Translations under genes and position numbers: made by a program
Origin: Caballeronia terrestris
Lineage (GTDB): Bacteria > Pseudomonadota > Gammaproteobacteria > Burkholderiales > Burkholderiaceae
Direction: 5' to 3'
Length of the DNA stretch: 64,000 nucleotides
Assembly (NCBI RefSeq): GCF_001544515.1
Contig: NZ_FCOL02000021.1
Location: 50,858 to 114,857, forward strand
Part shown: piece after piece, positions 18,566 to 28,034 of the stretch
Layout: the number at the start of each line of letters is the position of its first letter
Position numbering within the stretch: the first letter of the stretch is position 1
The notes under the pieces: model-generated
The model's database searches: none
Told to the model about the DNA's origin: nothing
What the model saw: only the letters and a program-made list of their open reading frames with translations

Positions 18566-20037
18566 GCATGGAGTGGGAAGTCGTAATCGGTCTCGAGACG
18601 CACGCGCAGTTGTCGACGGTCTCCAAGATTTTCTCGGGCGCATCGACGCAATTCGGCGCGCCGGCGAACACCCAGGCGTGTCCCGTCGATCTCGCGTTGC
18701 CGGGCGTGCTGCCGGTGATGAACCGCGGCGCCGTCGAGCGGGCGATCCGCTTCGGTCTCGCGATCGGCGCGCATATCGCGCCGCGCAGCGTTTTCGCGCG
18801 CAAGAACTACTTTTATCCTGATCTGCCGAAGGGTTACCAGATCAGCCAGTACGAGATTCCGGTCGTGCAGGGCGGCACGCTGACGATTCAGGTCCCGGCC
18901 AATGAGAAAACCGGCAAGGACGCGTACGAGAAGATCGTCAACCTGACGCGCGCGCATCTCGAAGAGGACGCCGGCAAGTCGCTGCACGAAGACTTCGCAG
19001 GCATGACCGGCATCGACCTGAACCGCGCCGGCACGCCGCTGCTCGAAATCGTCACCGAGCCGGAAATGCGCAGCGCCGCCGAAGCCGTCGCCTATGCGAA
19101 GGCGTTGCACACGCTCGTCGTGTGGCTCGGCATCTGCGACGGCAACATGCAGGAAGGCTCGTTCCGCTGCGACGCGAACGTGTCGGTGCGGCCGGTCGGA
19201 CAGGTGGAATTCGGCACGCGCGCCGAGATCAAGAACCTGAACTCGTTCCGCTTCCTCGAAGAAGCGATCCAGTACGAAGTGCGCCGCCAGGTCGAACTGA
19301 TCGAGGACGGCGGCACCGTCGTGCAGGAAACGCGTCTCTACGATCCCGACAAGCGCGAAACGCGGTCGATGCGCAGCAAGGAAGACGCGCACGATTACCG
19401 CTATTTTCCCGATCCGGACCTGATGCCGCTCGTGATCGATCACGATTGGGTCGCGCGGGTGCGCGAAGGACTGTCGGAACTGCCCGAAGCGATGCAGACG
19501 CGCTTAGTCGAGCAATACGGCCTGACGCGTTACGACGCAGCGGGTCTGACCTCGTCGAAGGCGATGGCGGCGTATTACGAAGCGCTCGTCGGCAAGGCGG
19601 GCGCGGCGCAGGCGAAGGCCGCGGCAAACTGGCTGATGGGCGACGTCTCCGCGCAGTTGAACCGCGAATCGCTGGATATCGCGGCGTCGCCAGTGTCGAG
19701 CGAGCAGCTTGCGCTGATCCTCCAGCGCATCGGCGACGGCACGATTTCCAACAAGATCGCGAAGGACATCTTCCAGGCGATCTGGGACGAAAAAGCCACC
19801 GACGAAGCCGCCGCCGACCGCATCATCGAAGCGAAGGGGTTGAAACAGATATCGGACACCGGCGCGCTCGAAGCGATCATCGACGAAGTGCTCGCGGCGA
19901 ACCAGAAATCGGTCGACGAATTCCGCGCGGGCAAGGAAAAGGCGTTCAACGCGCTGATCGGCCAGGCGATGAAGGCGACCAAGGGCCGTGCGAATCCGCA
20001 GCAGGTCAACGAGCTTTTGAAGAAGAAATTATCCTGA
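18562..20037 (+). CDS. gatB: Aspartyl/glutamyl-tRNA amidotransferase subunit B
   Basis: tRNA-binding and kinase subunit of GatCAB. Family motifs include [13 protein letters not shown] at the N terminus, [39 protein letters not shown] and [12 protein letters not shown]; the C-terminal YqeY-like tail domain ends in [14 protein letters not shown]. The ATG at 18562 overlaps the gatA stop, but the ribosome-binding site GGCGGGAG ends at 18560. The second ATG at 18568 (MEWEVV, 489 residues) is therefore better spaced and may be the true start. A terminator follows at 20059. Confidence 0.97.
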   Translation: MSMEWEVVIGLETHAQLSTVSKIFSGASTQFGAPANTQACPVDLALPGVLPVMNRGAVERAIRFGLAIGAHIAPRSVFARKNYFYPDLPKGYQISQYEIPVVQGGTLTIQVPANEKTGKDAYEKIVNLTRAHLEEDAGKSLHEDFAGMTGIDLNRAGTPLLEIVTEPEMRSAAEAVAYAKALHTLVVWLGICDGNMQEGSFRCDANVSVRPVGQVEFGTRAEIKNLNSFRFLEEAIQYEVRRQVELIEDGGTVVQETRLYDPDKRETRSMRSKEDAHDYRYFPDPDLMPLVIDHDWVARVREGLSELPEAMQTRLVEQYGLTRYDAAGLTSSKAMAAYYEALVGKAGAAQAKAAANWLMGDVSAQLNRESLDIAASPVSSEQLALILQRIGDGTISNKIAKDIFQAIWDEKATDEAAADRIIEAKGLKQISDTGALEAIIDEVLAANQKSVDEFRAGKEKAFNALIGQAMKATKGRANPQQVNELLKKKLS

Positions 20038-20058
20038 TAGCCTTCAAGTCAGGAATCA

Positions 20059-20097
20059 ACGGGCTGTTGCCGGTCTAGCTTGGCAGCGGCCCGTTTT
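20059..20097 (+). terminator. Terminator of gatCAB
   Basis: A 13-pair stem (20059-20071 with 20082-20094, with wobbles) is followed by TTTT. It overlaps the in-frame TTG at 20080, which argues against that codon as the start of the next gene. Confidence 0.82.
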
Positions 20098-20112
20098 CAT
20101 TTGGAGCGCGAC

Positions 20113-20952
20113 GTGGCAAAAAAACTCGAACTCGACGATTTTCGCGTGCCGTTCTTCGATGGCGGAAAGAAGCTCAAGACGTTCGATCTCACCTTGGTCG
20201 ATTGCGCCGCGAAGCCGTTTTCACTGGGATCGAAGGAAGCGGACCGGGCGCGCGTGTCGGAGATCGGCGCGCAGCTCGACGAGTTGCAGGAGAAGCTGCA
20301 CGCGCAGCGCAGCCAGCGCGTTTTGCTCGTGCTGCAAGGCATGGACACGAGCGGCAAGGACGGAACGATCCGCGCCGTGTTCCACGAAGTCGATCCGCTC
20401 GGCCTGCGCATCGTGCCGTTCAAGGCGCCGACCGAAACCGAGCTGGCGCACGACTTTCTGTGGCGCATCCATTCGCAGGCGCCGAAGGTGGGCGAATTGT
20501 GCGTGTTCAACCGCAGCCACTACGAGGACGTGCTCGTGCCGCGCGTGCTGAACGCCATCGACGATGACGAATGTGAGCGGCGTTATCGGCATATTCGCGA
20601 ATTCGAGGCGCTGCAGGCCGACAGCGGAACGACGGTCATCAAATGCTTTTTGCACATTTCGAAGGACGAGCAGCGCCAGCGCCTGCAGGCGCGCATCGAC
20701 GATCCGACCAAGCACTGGAAATTCGATACGTCCGATCTCGAAGCGCGCAAGCAATGGGACGATTATCAGAAGGCGTACGCGACGGCGCTCGGCGCGACAT
20801 CGACGGAATTTGCGCCGTGGTACGTCGTTCCCGCCGATTCGAAGTCGCATCGCAATGTCATGATCGCGGAATTGCTGCTGCGCACGCTTCAGGGAATGAA
20901 GCTCGCGTTTCCGCCACCGAAGGAATCGCTGAAGGGCGTCGTCGTCGAGTAA
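20113..20952 (+). CDS. Polyphosphate kinase 2 family protein (PPK2)
   Basis: Transfers phosphate between polyphosphate and nucleotides. The product of 279 residues contains the P-loop LQGMDTSGKDGTIRAVF, the second PPK2 motif FNRSHYEDVLVPRV and the lid region DDPTKHWKFDTSDLEARKQW. The frame is open to a TTG at 20080, but that codon lies inside the gatB terminator. The GTG at 20113, with GGAG eight to ten bases upstream, gives VAKKLELDDFRVPF. One-domain length fits the PPK2 subgroup acting on AMP or ADP; which nucleotide is used cannot be read here. Confidence 0.9.
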   Translation: MAKKLELDDFRVPFFDGGKKLKTFDLTLVDCAAKPFSLGSKEADRARVSEIGAQLDELQEKLHAQRSQRVLLVLQGMDTSGKDGTIRAVFHEVDPLGLRIVPFKAPTETELAHDFLWRIHSQAPKVGELCVFNRSHYEDVLVPRVLNAIDDDECERRYRHIREFEALQADSGTTVIKCFLHISKDEQRQRLQARIDDPTKHWKFDTSDLEARKQWDDYQKAYATALGATSTEFAPWYVVPADSKSHRNVMIAELLLRTLQGMKLAFPPPKESLKGVVVE

Positions 20953-20987
20953 TTGCAAACCAAACACAACACGGAAGGAAAAGAACC

Positions 20988-21767
20988 ATGTTTCGCGTCA
21001 TCACCGCCAATCTGAACGGCATCCGCTCGGCGGCCAGGAAAGGCTTCTTCGACTGGTTCGGCGAGCAGAACGCCGACGTCGTCTGCGTGCAGGAAATCAA
21101 GTGCTCGCAGGACGATCTCACGCCGGAATTCCTCGCGCCGCACGGCTTCCAGGGCTATTTCCAGCACGCGGTGAAAAAAGGCTACAGCGGCGCCGGACTC
21201 TATACGCGGCATGAACCGGATGAAGTCGTCATCGGCTTCGGCAGCGAAGAGTTCGACCCCGAAGGACGCTACGTGGAAGCGCGCTTCGGGAAGCTTTCCG
21301 TGGTGTCGGTGTACGTGCCGTCGGGTTCGAGCGGCGACGAACGCCAGCAGGCCAAGTACCGCTTCATGGACGAATTCATGCCGCATCTGGCGGAGTTGTC
21401 GAAGGAACGCGAGGTGATTCTTTGCGGCGACGTGAACATCGTCCACAAGGAAATCGACATCAAGAACTGGAAGAGCAATCAGAAGAATTCAGGTTGCCTG
21501 CCGGAAGAGCGCGAATGGCTGACGAAACTGTTCGATGACGTCGGTTACGTCGATGTTTTCCGCACGCTCGATACGCGCCCCGAGCAGTACACGTGGTGGA
21601 GCAATCGCGGGCAGGCTTACGCGAAGAACGTCGGGTGGCGGATCGATTACCAGATCGCGACCGCGGAAGTCGCGGCGACTGCGAAAGGGACGTCGGTGTA
21701 TCGCGAGGTGAAGTTCAGCGACCACGCGCCGCTGACGGTCGATTACGACTGGAAAGTGAAAAAGTGA
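20988..21767 (+). CDS. xth: Exodeoxyribonuclease III / AP endonuclease
   Basis: Mg-dependent endonuclease/exonuclease of the ExoIII family, acting on abasic sites and 3' ends in DNA repair. The ATG at 20988, behind AAGGAA, gives 259 residues. Conserved motifs are TANLNGIRSAARKG, VCVQEIKCS (metal Glu), GYSGAGLYT, LCGDVNIVHKEIDIKN, and WRIDYQI together with FSDHAPLTVDYD (catalytic Asp-His). The gene is 35 bases after PPK2 and converges with the M48 protease gene, one base apart. Confidence 0.95.
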   Translation: MFRVITANLNGIRSAARKGFFDWFGEQNADVVCVQEIKCSQDDLTPEFLAPHGFQGYFQHAVKKGYSGAGLYTRHEPDEVVIGFGSEEFDPEGRYVEARFGKLSVVSVYVPSGSSGDERQQAKYRFMDEFMPHLAELSKEREVILCGDVNIVHKEIDIKNWKSNQKNSGCLPEEREWLTKLFDDVGYVDVFRTLDTRPEQYTWWSNRGQAYAKNVGWRIDYQIATAEVAATAKGTSVYREVKFSDHAPLTVDYDWKVKK

Positions 21768-21768
21768 G

Positions 21769-22686
21769 CTAGCGGCCGTTCTTCTTGAAGCGGCCCATTC
21801 CTGCATACACGGGCAACTGGTCGATCGTCTTGCCGATCGCCTTCGCGTAGAGCGGCATCATGTCCGGCATGCGCTTGAGCAGATCCTGCTTCCGCTCCGA
21901 GCCGTACGGATGCATCCAGATGAAGCCGTTGTCCGAGCGGCGCGTCGCCGTATCGATCTTGTTCCACAGCGTGATCGCCGCGCGCGGATCGTATCCCGCG
22001 CGCGAGGCGATCTCGCTGCCGATGACGTCGGCTTCGGTTTCGTCGGCGGGCGAGTAGCGCATCGCCAGCAATTGCTCGCCGATGCCCAGTTGCGTCGAAC
22101 CCATGTCCACGTAGCCGAAAAGCTGCGGCACCGTGCCCGAGAACAGCTGCGCCGCCTGCTGCCGGCCGAGCCGCTCGCGCGCATGCTCGCGCAGCGCGTG
22201 CGCGATCTCATGGCCGGCCATCATGCCGATTTCGTTGTCGTTCAAATGCAGCTTGTCGATCAGCCCGCTGTAGATCACGATCTTGCCGCCCGGCAGGCAA
22301 TACATGCGGATCTCGTTCGATTTGACGACGTTGATCTCCCACTTCCATTGCTTCGAGCGGTCGTTCCACTTCAGCGCGAACGGAATCTCGCGATTCACGA
22401 TGTCGCGAGCACGTTTGACGAGCGCGTTGTCGTCGTTCAGCAGGGTCTTGTTGTGCTCGGCCTCGCGCAGGATTTGCGCGTATTCCTGCGCGGCCTGCGT
22501 TTCGAGCGTCGCCGAGGGAATCAGGTTGCGAAAGAGCGCAGCATTGCCGAAGCGGATCTGGTTGTTCGGCGCGGAATAAGGACGCTGAGGATCCTGCGCG
22601 CGGGACGGTGCGATCGGCGCCAACGCCAGCGCGGACAAGGCGAAAACGTTTAGGAAGGCGGCGCGGAACGGGACATACACCGTCAT
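21769..22686 (-). CDS. Exported M48 family metalloprotease
   Basis: Zinc protease of the Oma1/BepA-like M48 group, 305 residues. It starts with a signal peptide (AAFLNVFALSALALAPIAPS, cleavage near SRAQ). The active site is MMAGHEIAHALREHARE, and the third ligand is the Glu in ADETEADVIGSEIASRAGY. The C-terminal HPYGSERKQDLLKRMPDMM is typical of this exported group. It probably acts in periplasmic or outer-membrane protein quality control. The ATG overlaps the ampG stop by four bases, so the two are cotranscribed. Confidence 0.92.
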   Translation of the reverse strand: MTVYVPFRAAFLNVFALSALALAPIAPSRAQDPQRPYSAPNNQIRFGNAALFRNLIPSATLETQAAQEYAQILREAEHNKTLLNDDNALVKRARDIVNREIPFALKWNDRSKQWKWEINVVKSNEIRMYCLPGGKIVIYSGLIDKLHLNDNEIGMMAGHEIAHALREHARERLGRQQAAQLFSGTVPQLFGYVDMGSTQLGIGEQLLAMRYSPADETEADVIGSEIASRAGYDPRAAITLWNKIDTATRRSDNGFIWMHPYGSERKQDLLKRMPDMMPLYAKAIGKTIDQLPVYAGMGRFKKNGR

Positions 22687-23969
22687 CGTTGGGCTCTCCA
22701 GGGCGCGATTTTCGGCAACAGTAACATGCCCGGAATGGAGAGCGCCGTGCAGATCATGAAGTACTCGAACCAGCCCGTCTGCGCGACGATGAACCCGCTC
22801 GACGCCGACGCCAGCGTCCGCGGCACCGAAGCCAGGCTCGTAAAAAGCGCGAACTGCGTCGCGGTGTAGCGCGGGTCCGTCGTGCTCGCGATGTAGGCGA
22901 TGAACGCCGCCGTCGTCAGGCCGGTCGCGAAGGTCTCGAAGCCGTACAGCACGCCGAGCGCGAGCGGCGACGGCCCGATTTTCGCGAGCCACGCGAAGCC
23001 GAGCGTCGAGACGATTTGCAGAACGCCGAAAATCCACAGCCCGCGTGCCGTGCCGATCTTGACCAGCCACACCCCGCCGATGATCCCGCCCGCGATGCTC
23101 GCCCAGAACGCGACCGTCTTCGCGATCACGCCGATTTGCGTCATGTTGAAGCCGACATCGAGGAAGAACGAGGTCGATAGCGTGGTCGCCATGACGTCGC
23201 CGAGCTTGTACAGAAAGATGAAGCCGAGCACGAGCAGCGCCGTGCGCCAGCCGCCGCGCGTGATGAACTCGTGAAATGGCTCGACGATCGCTTCGCGCAG
23301 GTTCTTCGGCGGCTCGCCGTGCACTTCCGGTTCCTTGACGACGAGCGTTAGCACGATTCCCGGCAACATGAACGCCGCGGTGATGATGAACACGGTGGTC
23401 CACGGAAGATGGTCGGCGAGGATCAGCGCGAGCGAACCCGGAATCAGCGCCGCGATCTTGTACGCGTTCACGTGGACAGCATTGCCGAGGCCCTGTTCGG
23501 CGTCGTGCAGCAGTTCGCGGCGATAGGCGTCGATCGAGATATCTTGACTCGCGCCGAAGAACGCGACGAGCGCGGTGAGCGCGGCGACCGTCCAGATTTC
23601 CTTGGCCGGCGAGACGAAGCCGAGCGTGCCGATCGCGACCGCAACCAGCAATTGCGTGACGATCATCCAGCCGCGCCGGCGCCCTGGTCGCCAGCCGGGC
23701 AGGCGCGGTACATAGCGGTCCATCAGAGGCGCCCAGACGAATTTCCACGTATAGGGAAACTGGATCAGCGCAAAGAGACCGATTTCCTTGAGGTTGACGC
23801 CCTCGGTGCGCAACCATGCCTGCACGAGGTAGACGAGCGTGAAGAGCGGCAGGCCCGAAGTGAAGCCGAGAAAGACGCAAATCAGGATGCGCGTGTTGAG
23901 AAACGCGCGCCAGCCGGGATGTTCTTCGTGAGCAGTAAGAGCGGGCGCCTCGTGTGGCGAGTTGGACAT
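22683..23969 (-). CDS. ampG: AmpG-family muropeptide MFS transporter
   Basis: Inner-membrane importer of anhydromuropeptides for wall recycling, 428 residues and about 12 to 14 hydrophobic segments. AmpG-like features are LGFTSGLPLFTLVYLVQAWL, the following FPYTWKFVWAPLMDRYVP, GASQDISIDAYRRELL and FIAYIASTTDPRYTATQFAL. It lies downstream of metW with a 46-base gap and is coupled to the M48 protease gene. Its role in beta-lactamase induction is plausible, but no ampR or ampC is nearby. Confidence 0.93.
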   Translation of the reverse strand: MSNSPHEAPALTAHEEHPGWRAFLNTRILICVFLGFTSGLPLFTLVYLVQAWLRTEGVNLKEIGLFALIQFPYTWKFVWAPLMDRYVPRLPGWRPGRRRGWMIVTQLLVAVAIGTLGFVSPAKEIWTVAALTALVAFFGASQDISIDAYRRELLHDAEQGLGNAVHVNAYKIAALIPGSLALILADHLPWTTVFIITAAFMLPGIVLTLVVKEPEVHGEPPKNLREAIVEPFHEFITRGGWRTALLVLGFIFLYKLGDVMATTLSTSFFLDVGFNMTQIGVIAKTVAFWASIAGGIIGGVWLVKIGTARGLWIFGVLQIVSTLGFAWLAKIGPSPLALGVLYGFETFATGLTTAAFIAYIASTTDPRYTATQFALFTSLASVPRTLASASSGFIVAQTGWFEYFMICTALSIPGMLLLPKIAPWRAQR

Positions 23970-24015
23970 ATCGTTGGGGGCAATGCGGTTGTCGATGCGC
24001 CAAGCACTGCGGCAG

Positions 24016-24624
24016 CTAGCCGCGCTTCACGCGATAGACCGCAAGACTACCACGCCAGTTTGCGCCCCAACGGATCGACTGCCCGCCGTGCAGCACCACG
24101 CGATCGAGTATTTCGATGCCGACTTCAGGCGCCAGCGCCTCGAAATCCTTGATCGTCAAAACGCGCACGTTCGGCGTGTTGTGCCATTGATAAGGCAGCG
24201 ATTTCGACACCGGCATGCGCCCTTGAATCACCGCCAGCCGATGCGGCCAGTATCCGAAATTCGGGAACGACACGATGCACTCGCGCCCCACACGCACCGT
24301 CTCGCGCAGGATCGCGGCGGTCTGGTGGATCGTCTGCAGCGTCTGCGAGAGGATCGCGAAGTCGAAGCTGTCGTCTTCGAAGAGGCGCAGGCCGTCTTCC
24401 AGGTTCTGCTGGATCACGTTCACGCCTTTTTGCGCGCAGGCGAGCACGCCGGCATCGTTGATTTCGATGCCGTAGCCGTTCACATCGAGTTCCTCGCCGA
24501 GCAGCGACAGGAGAGAACCGTCGCCGCAGCCGAGATCGAGGACGGTCGAGCGCGGTTCCACCCAGCGCGCGATCGCGCGGAAATCGGAGCGCAGCGAGAG
24601 GGAGTCGAGCGTGTTCTGGTTCAT
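24016..24624 (-). CDS. metW: Methionine biosynthesis protein MetW
   Basis: SAM-methyltransferase-fold protein that partners MetX in many proteobacteria. The ATG at 24624 gives 202 residues. The frame is open upstream inside metX, but [22 protein letters not shown] is the family start. The nucleotide-binding loop is [15 protein letters not shown], followed by [35 protein letters not shown] and [19 protein letters not shown] are diagnostic of MetW. The start overlaps the metX stop by four bases. Its action is probably to support homoserine acylation with MetX. Confidence 0.95.
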   Translation of the reverse strand: MNQNTLDSLSLRSDFRAIARWVEPRSTVLDLGCGDGSLLSLLGEELDVNGYGIEINDAGVLACAQKGVNVIQQNLEDGLRLFEDDSFDFAILSQTLQTIHQTAAILRETVRVGRECIVSFPNFGYWPHRLAVIQGRMPVSKSLPYQWHNTPNVRVLTIKDFEALAPEVGIEILDRVVLHGGQSIRWGANWRGSLAVYRVKRG

Positions 24625-25766
24625 GCGCCCACCTCGGCGGCAATGCGTTCGTAATAGGCGCGCATCAGGTTGTGATAGCGCGCGTCGTCGAGCAGGAAGG
24701 CGTCGTGGCCGTGCGGCGCGTCGATTTCGGCGTAGCTCACGGTGCGCTTGTGGTCGAGCAGCGCCTTCACCAGTTCCCGCGAGCGCGCGGGGGCGAAACG
24801 CCAGTCGGTCGAGAAGCTCGCGATCAGGTATTTCGCGGTCGTGTGGGCGAGCGCTTTCGTCAGGTCGCCTTCGAACGCCTTCGCCGGGTCGAAGTAATCG
24901 AGCGCGCGCGTGATCAGCAGATACGTGTTGGCGTCGAAGTATTCGGCGAATTTGTCGGCCTGATAGCGCAGATACGACTCCACTTCGAACTCGACGTCGA
25001 AGTTGAAGTTGTACGCGTCGAGCGCGCCTTCCGCGCGGCGCAGCGCCCGGCCGAACTTGACGGCCATGTCGTCGTCGGACAGGTACGTGATGTGGCCGAT
25101 CATCCGCGCGACGCGCAAGCCGCGGCGCGGCTTCACGTTGTGCGCGTAGTAATCGCCGCCGTGGAAATCGGGATCGGAGAGGATCGCCGAGCGCGCCGTC
25201 TCGTTGAACGCGATGTTCTGCGCGGAGAGCTTCGGCGTCGACGCGATCACGATGCAGTGGCCGAGCCGCTCCGGGTACATCATGCTCCACGCGAGCGCCT
25301 GCATGCCGCCGAGGCTCCCGCCCATGACGGCGGCGAAGCGCTCGATGCCGAAGGTATCCGCGACGCGCGCCTGCGCGTGCACCCAGTCCTCGACCGTCAC
25401 GACGGGAAAGCTCGCGCCGTAAGGCTTGCCGGTCGATTGATCGACGCTCATCGGCCCGGTCGAACCGAAGCACGAGCCGAGATTGTTCACGCCGATCACG
25501 AAGAAGCGGTTGGTGTCGAGCGGCTTGCCGGGGCCGACCATGTTGTCCCACCAGCCGACGTCCTTCGGGTTATCGGCGTAGACGCCCGCGACGTGATGCG
25601 ACGCGTTCAGCGCATGGCAGACGAGCACGGCGTTCGAGCGCGCGGCGTTCAGTTCGCCATAGGTCTCGACGACGAGATCGTAGTCGGCGAACAGGCTGCC
25701 GTTCTGCATACGCAACGGCTCGGAAAAATGCAGGGTTTGGGGCGTGACGATACCGATCGATTCCAT
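24621..25766 (-). CDS. metX: Homoserine O-acyltransferase MetX
   Basis: Alpha/beta-hydrolase-fold enzyme that activates homoserine for methionine synthesis. The 381-residue protein has the nucleophile Ser151 in [14 protein letters not shown], an Asp in FSTDWRFAP and the catalytic His in [11 protein letters not shown]. Other signatures are [11 protein letters not shown] and [12 protein letters not shown]. Whether it uses acetyl-CoA or succinyl-CoA cannot be read safely; MetX proteins paired with MetW often use succinyl-CoA. The ATG at 25766 lies five bases after AAGGCGG. A long leader with a SAM-II-like aptamer precedes it. Confidence 0.96.
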   Translation of the reverse strand: MESIGIVTPQTLHFSEPLRMQNGSLFADYDLVVETYGELNAARSNAVLVCHALNASHHVAGVYADNPKDVGWWDNMVGPGKPLDTNRFFVIGVNNLGSCFGSTGPMSVDQSTGKPYGASFPVVTVEDWVHAQARVADTFGIERFAAVMGGSLGGMQALAWSMMYPERLGHCIVIASTPKLSAQNIAFNETARSAILSDPDFHGGDYYAHNVKPRRGLRVARMIGHITYLSDDDMAVKFGRALRRAEGALDAYNFNFDVEFEVESYLRYQADKFAEYFDANTYLLITRALDYFDPAKAFEGDLTKALAHTTAKYLIASFSTDWRFAPARSRELVKALLDHKRTVSYAEIDAPHGHDAFLLDDARYHNLMRAYYERIAAEVGA

Positions 25767-25920
25767 TCATTCCGCCTTGAGTGACTTAGGCGGCTAAACG
25801 GTGTCGGCGATGCGCGAGGAGATGGGATGCGCGGCTGACGACCTCTTTAGCCGCATTTATAGTGAACCCGGCGAAGGGTTCGCGCGCCCGCAATCGAGTC
25901 AGCAAATCGGCGCGTCAGTG
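25767..25920 (-). promoter_or_regulatory. Candidate SAM-II riboswitch in the metX leader
   Basis: Read on the minus strand, the leader has a 5-pair P1 stem CGCGC (25914-25910) with GCGCG (25887-25883). It encloses a loop starting GATTTG and ending TTGCGG. An optional hairpin GAACCC/GGGTTC (25881-25864) follows, then ATAAATGCGGCTAAAGAGG (25860-25842). These match the SAM-II (SAM_alpha) core I remember: GAUUUG and UUGC in the loop, AUAAAUG and GCUAAA in the 3' strand. The strand GCGGCTAAA (25854-25846) is a perfect complement of TTTAGCCGC (25798-25790). The overlapping CCGCC (25793-25789) can instead pair with GGCGG (25776-25772) at the metX ribosome-binding site. SAM binding would thus free CCGCC to block translation. 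Confidence 0.72.
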
Positions 25921-25939
25921 CAATTCGAGATAGCGAAGG

Positions 25940-25967
25940 AGTATAGCGGAAAATGCGAAAACGTCAG
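25940..25967 (-). promoter_or_regulatory. Promoter of metX-metW
   Basis: On the minus strand, CTGACG (25967-25962) and TATACT (25945-25940) are 16 bases apart. Transcription would begin about 25933 and give a leader of roughly 165 bases. The -35 box overlaps the 3' end of the HAD gene. Confidence 0.65.
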
Positions 25968-26695
25968 ATGCGCGGCAGGAGCGAACGCAGCGACCTCACG
26001 CGCTGATCGACGTAGTGCGGCTTTCCTGTGCCGGGGCGTCGCAGTGAGACCTGACCGCTGGCGTCGCGCCGATTCGGCAGATGGCCGACGATCCACACCG
26101 TGCGGATGCCGAGCCGCTTGTAGCGCTTCAGATGCCCGTGCGTATCCTCGACGAGAATCGCATCGGACAGCCGCACGCCTGCGCTGCGCATCGCGCGGCG
26201 GAGCATCCCGGCGTCGGGTTTCGCGCGCCAGGTGCCGCGATGCTGCATGTCCTCGATCGCGATCACCCGCTCGAACAGCTTGCCGATGCCCAGTTCCGCG
26301 AGCACAGCGCGCGCGTAGAGCGTCGGGGCGTTAGTCAGCACGATCTTGCGTCCGGGCAGCGCGCGCACCATCCGAGCGAGGCCGCGCTCGGCGCGCAGCA
26401 TCGATTTCAGGTCCGCGAAGGTGTGGACGACGCGCAGGAAATCGGCGGGATCGACGCCGTGATGGCGCACGAGACCCAGCAGCGTCGCGCCGTAGCGCAC
26501 CGTGTAGCCGACCCGCAGCCGGTTCGCTTCATCGATATCGACGTTCAGCGTATCGATGATGTATCGCGTCATCGCCTTGTTGATCGCCGGAAAAATCTCG
26601 TGCGACGCGTGATGCAGCGTGTTGTCGAGGTCGAAGAGCCAGACGGGACCGCGCTCTTTGACGCGACGCCGCCGTTGAGTGCGGGTGGTTCTCAT
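25964..26695 (-). CDS. HAD-family pyrimidine 5'-nucleotidase-like phosphatase
   Basis: Haloacid-dehalogenase-type hydrolase of 243 residues. Motif I is WLFDLDNTLHHASHEIFP, motif II IVLTNAPTLYA, and motif III/IV lies in AKPDAGMLRRAM and AILVEDTHGHLKRYKRLG. The residue pattern NKAMTRYIIDTLNV after motif I is typical of the SDT1-like pyrimidine 5'-nucleotidase subgroup. The start is uncertain: the first 15 residues are basic and low-complexity (MRTTRTQRRRRVKERG). It follows argB on the same strand after 54 bases. Confidence 0.85.
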   Translation of the reverse strand: MRTTRTQRRRRVKERGPVWLFDLDNTLHHASHEIFPAINKAMTRYIIDTLNVDIDEANRLRVGYTVRYGATLLGLVRHHGVDPADFLRVVHTFADLKSMLRAERGLARMVRALPGRKIVLTNAPTLYARAVLAELGIGKLFERVIAIEDMQHRGTWRAKPDAGMLRRAMRSAGVRLSDAILVEDTHGHLKRYKRLGIRTVWIVGHLPNRRDASGQVSLRRPGTGKPHYVDQRVRSLRSLLPRI

Positions 26696-26749
26696 GCGCG
26701 GGGATAAAGGACGGCGCAGCGTGGGCCGCGCCGGTTATGCGAAGGAGGC

Positions 26750-27673
<924 letters not shown>

Positions 27674-27785
27674 TTAAACACGCCGAATTGTACAGGACTG
27701 ACGCAGCGCAGCAGGGCGTTTTGCCGCGCGGCTTGCATGGCGCCCCCAGCGTGGGATCATCGACTTATTTTCAGCGGGAAAGACG

Positions 27786-27998
27786 ATGGCGACGGAACTG
27801 GAGCTCAAGGTCGATGCCGGCGCAGAAGCGTGTTCGCGATGCGGCGCGGCGTTTCACTGCGGGTCGCTCGCGGGCGATGCGCGGTGCTGGTGCGCGTCGC
27901 TGCCCGAATTGCCGATCGAGCGGCTGAAGGGCAGGATCGGTTGCCTGTGTCCGCCTTGTCTCGCCGAGGAAATCGAAAGCATGCGGCGCGGCGAATGA
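27786..27998 (+). CDS. Small cysteine-rich CWC-family protein
   Basis: Protein of 70 residues with seven cysteines: CSRCGAAFHCG, ARCWCASL and GCLCPPCLAEEI. The CWC triplet and the paired Cys-x-x-Cys groups match the cysteine-rich CWC family, which probably binds zinc; no function is established. It lies on its own between argB and the interrupted TPR gene, on the opposite strand to both. Confidence 0.8.
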   Translation: MATELELKVDAGAEACSRCGAAFHCGSLAGDARCWCASLPELPIERLKGRIGCLCPPCLAEEIESMRRGE

Positions 27999-28034
27999 AA
28001 CACGGCGACCGTTTTCGAAGTCGCCGTTTGTCGC

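Noticed and set aside
20080..20112. Upstream TTG start for PPK2
   Set aside because: It falls inside the gatB terminator stem; the GTG at 20113 has a better ribosome-binding site.
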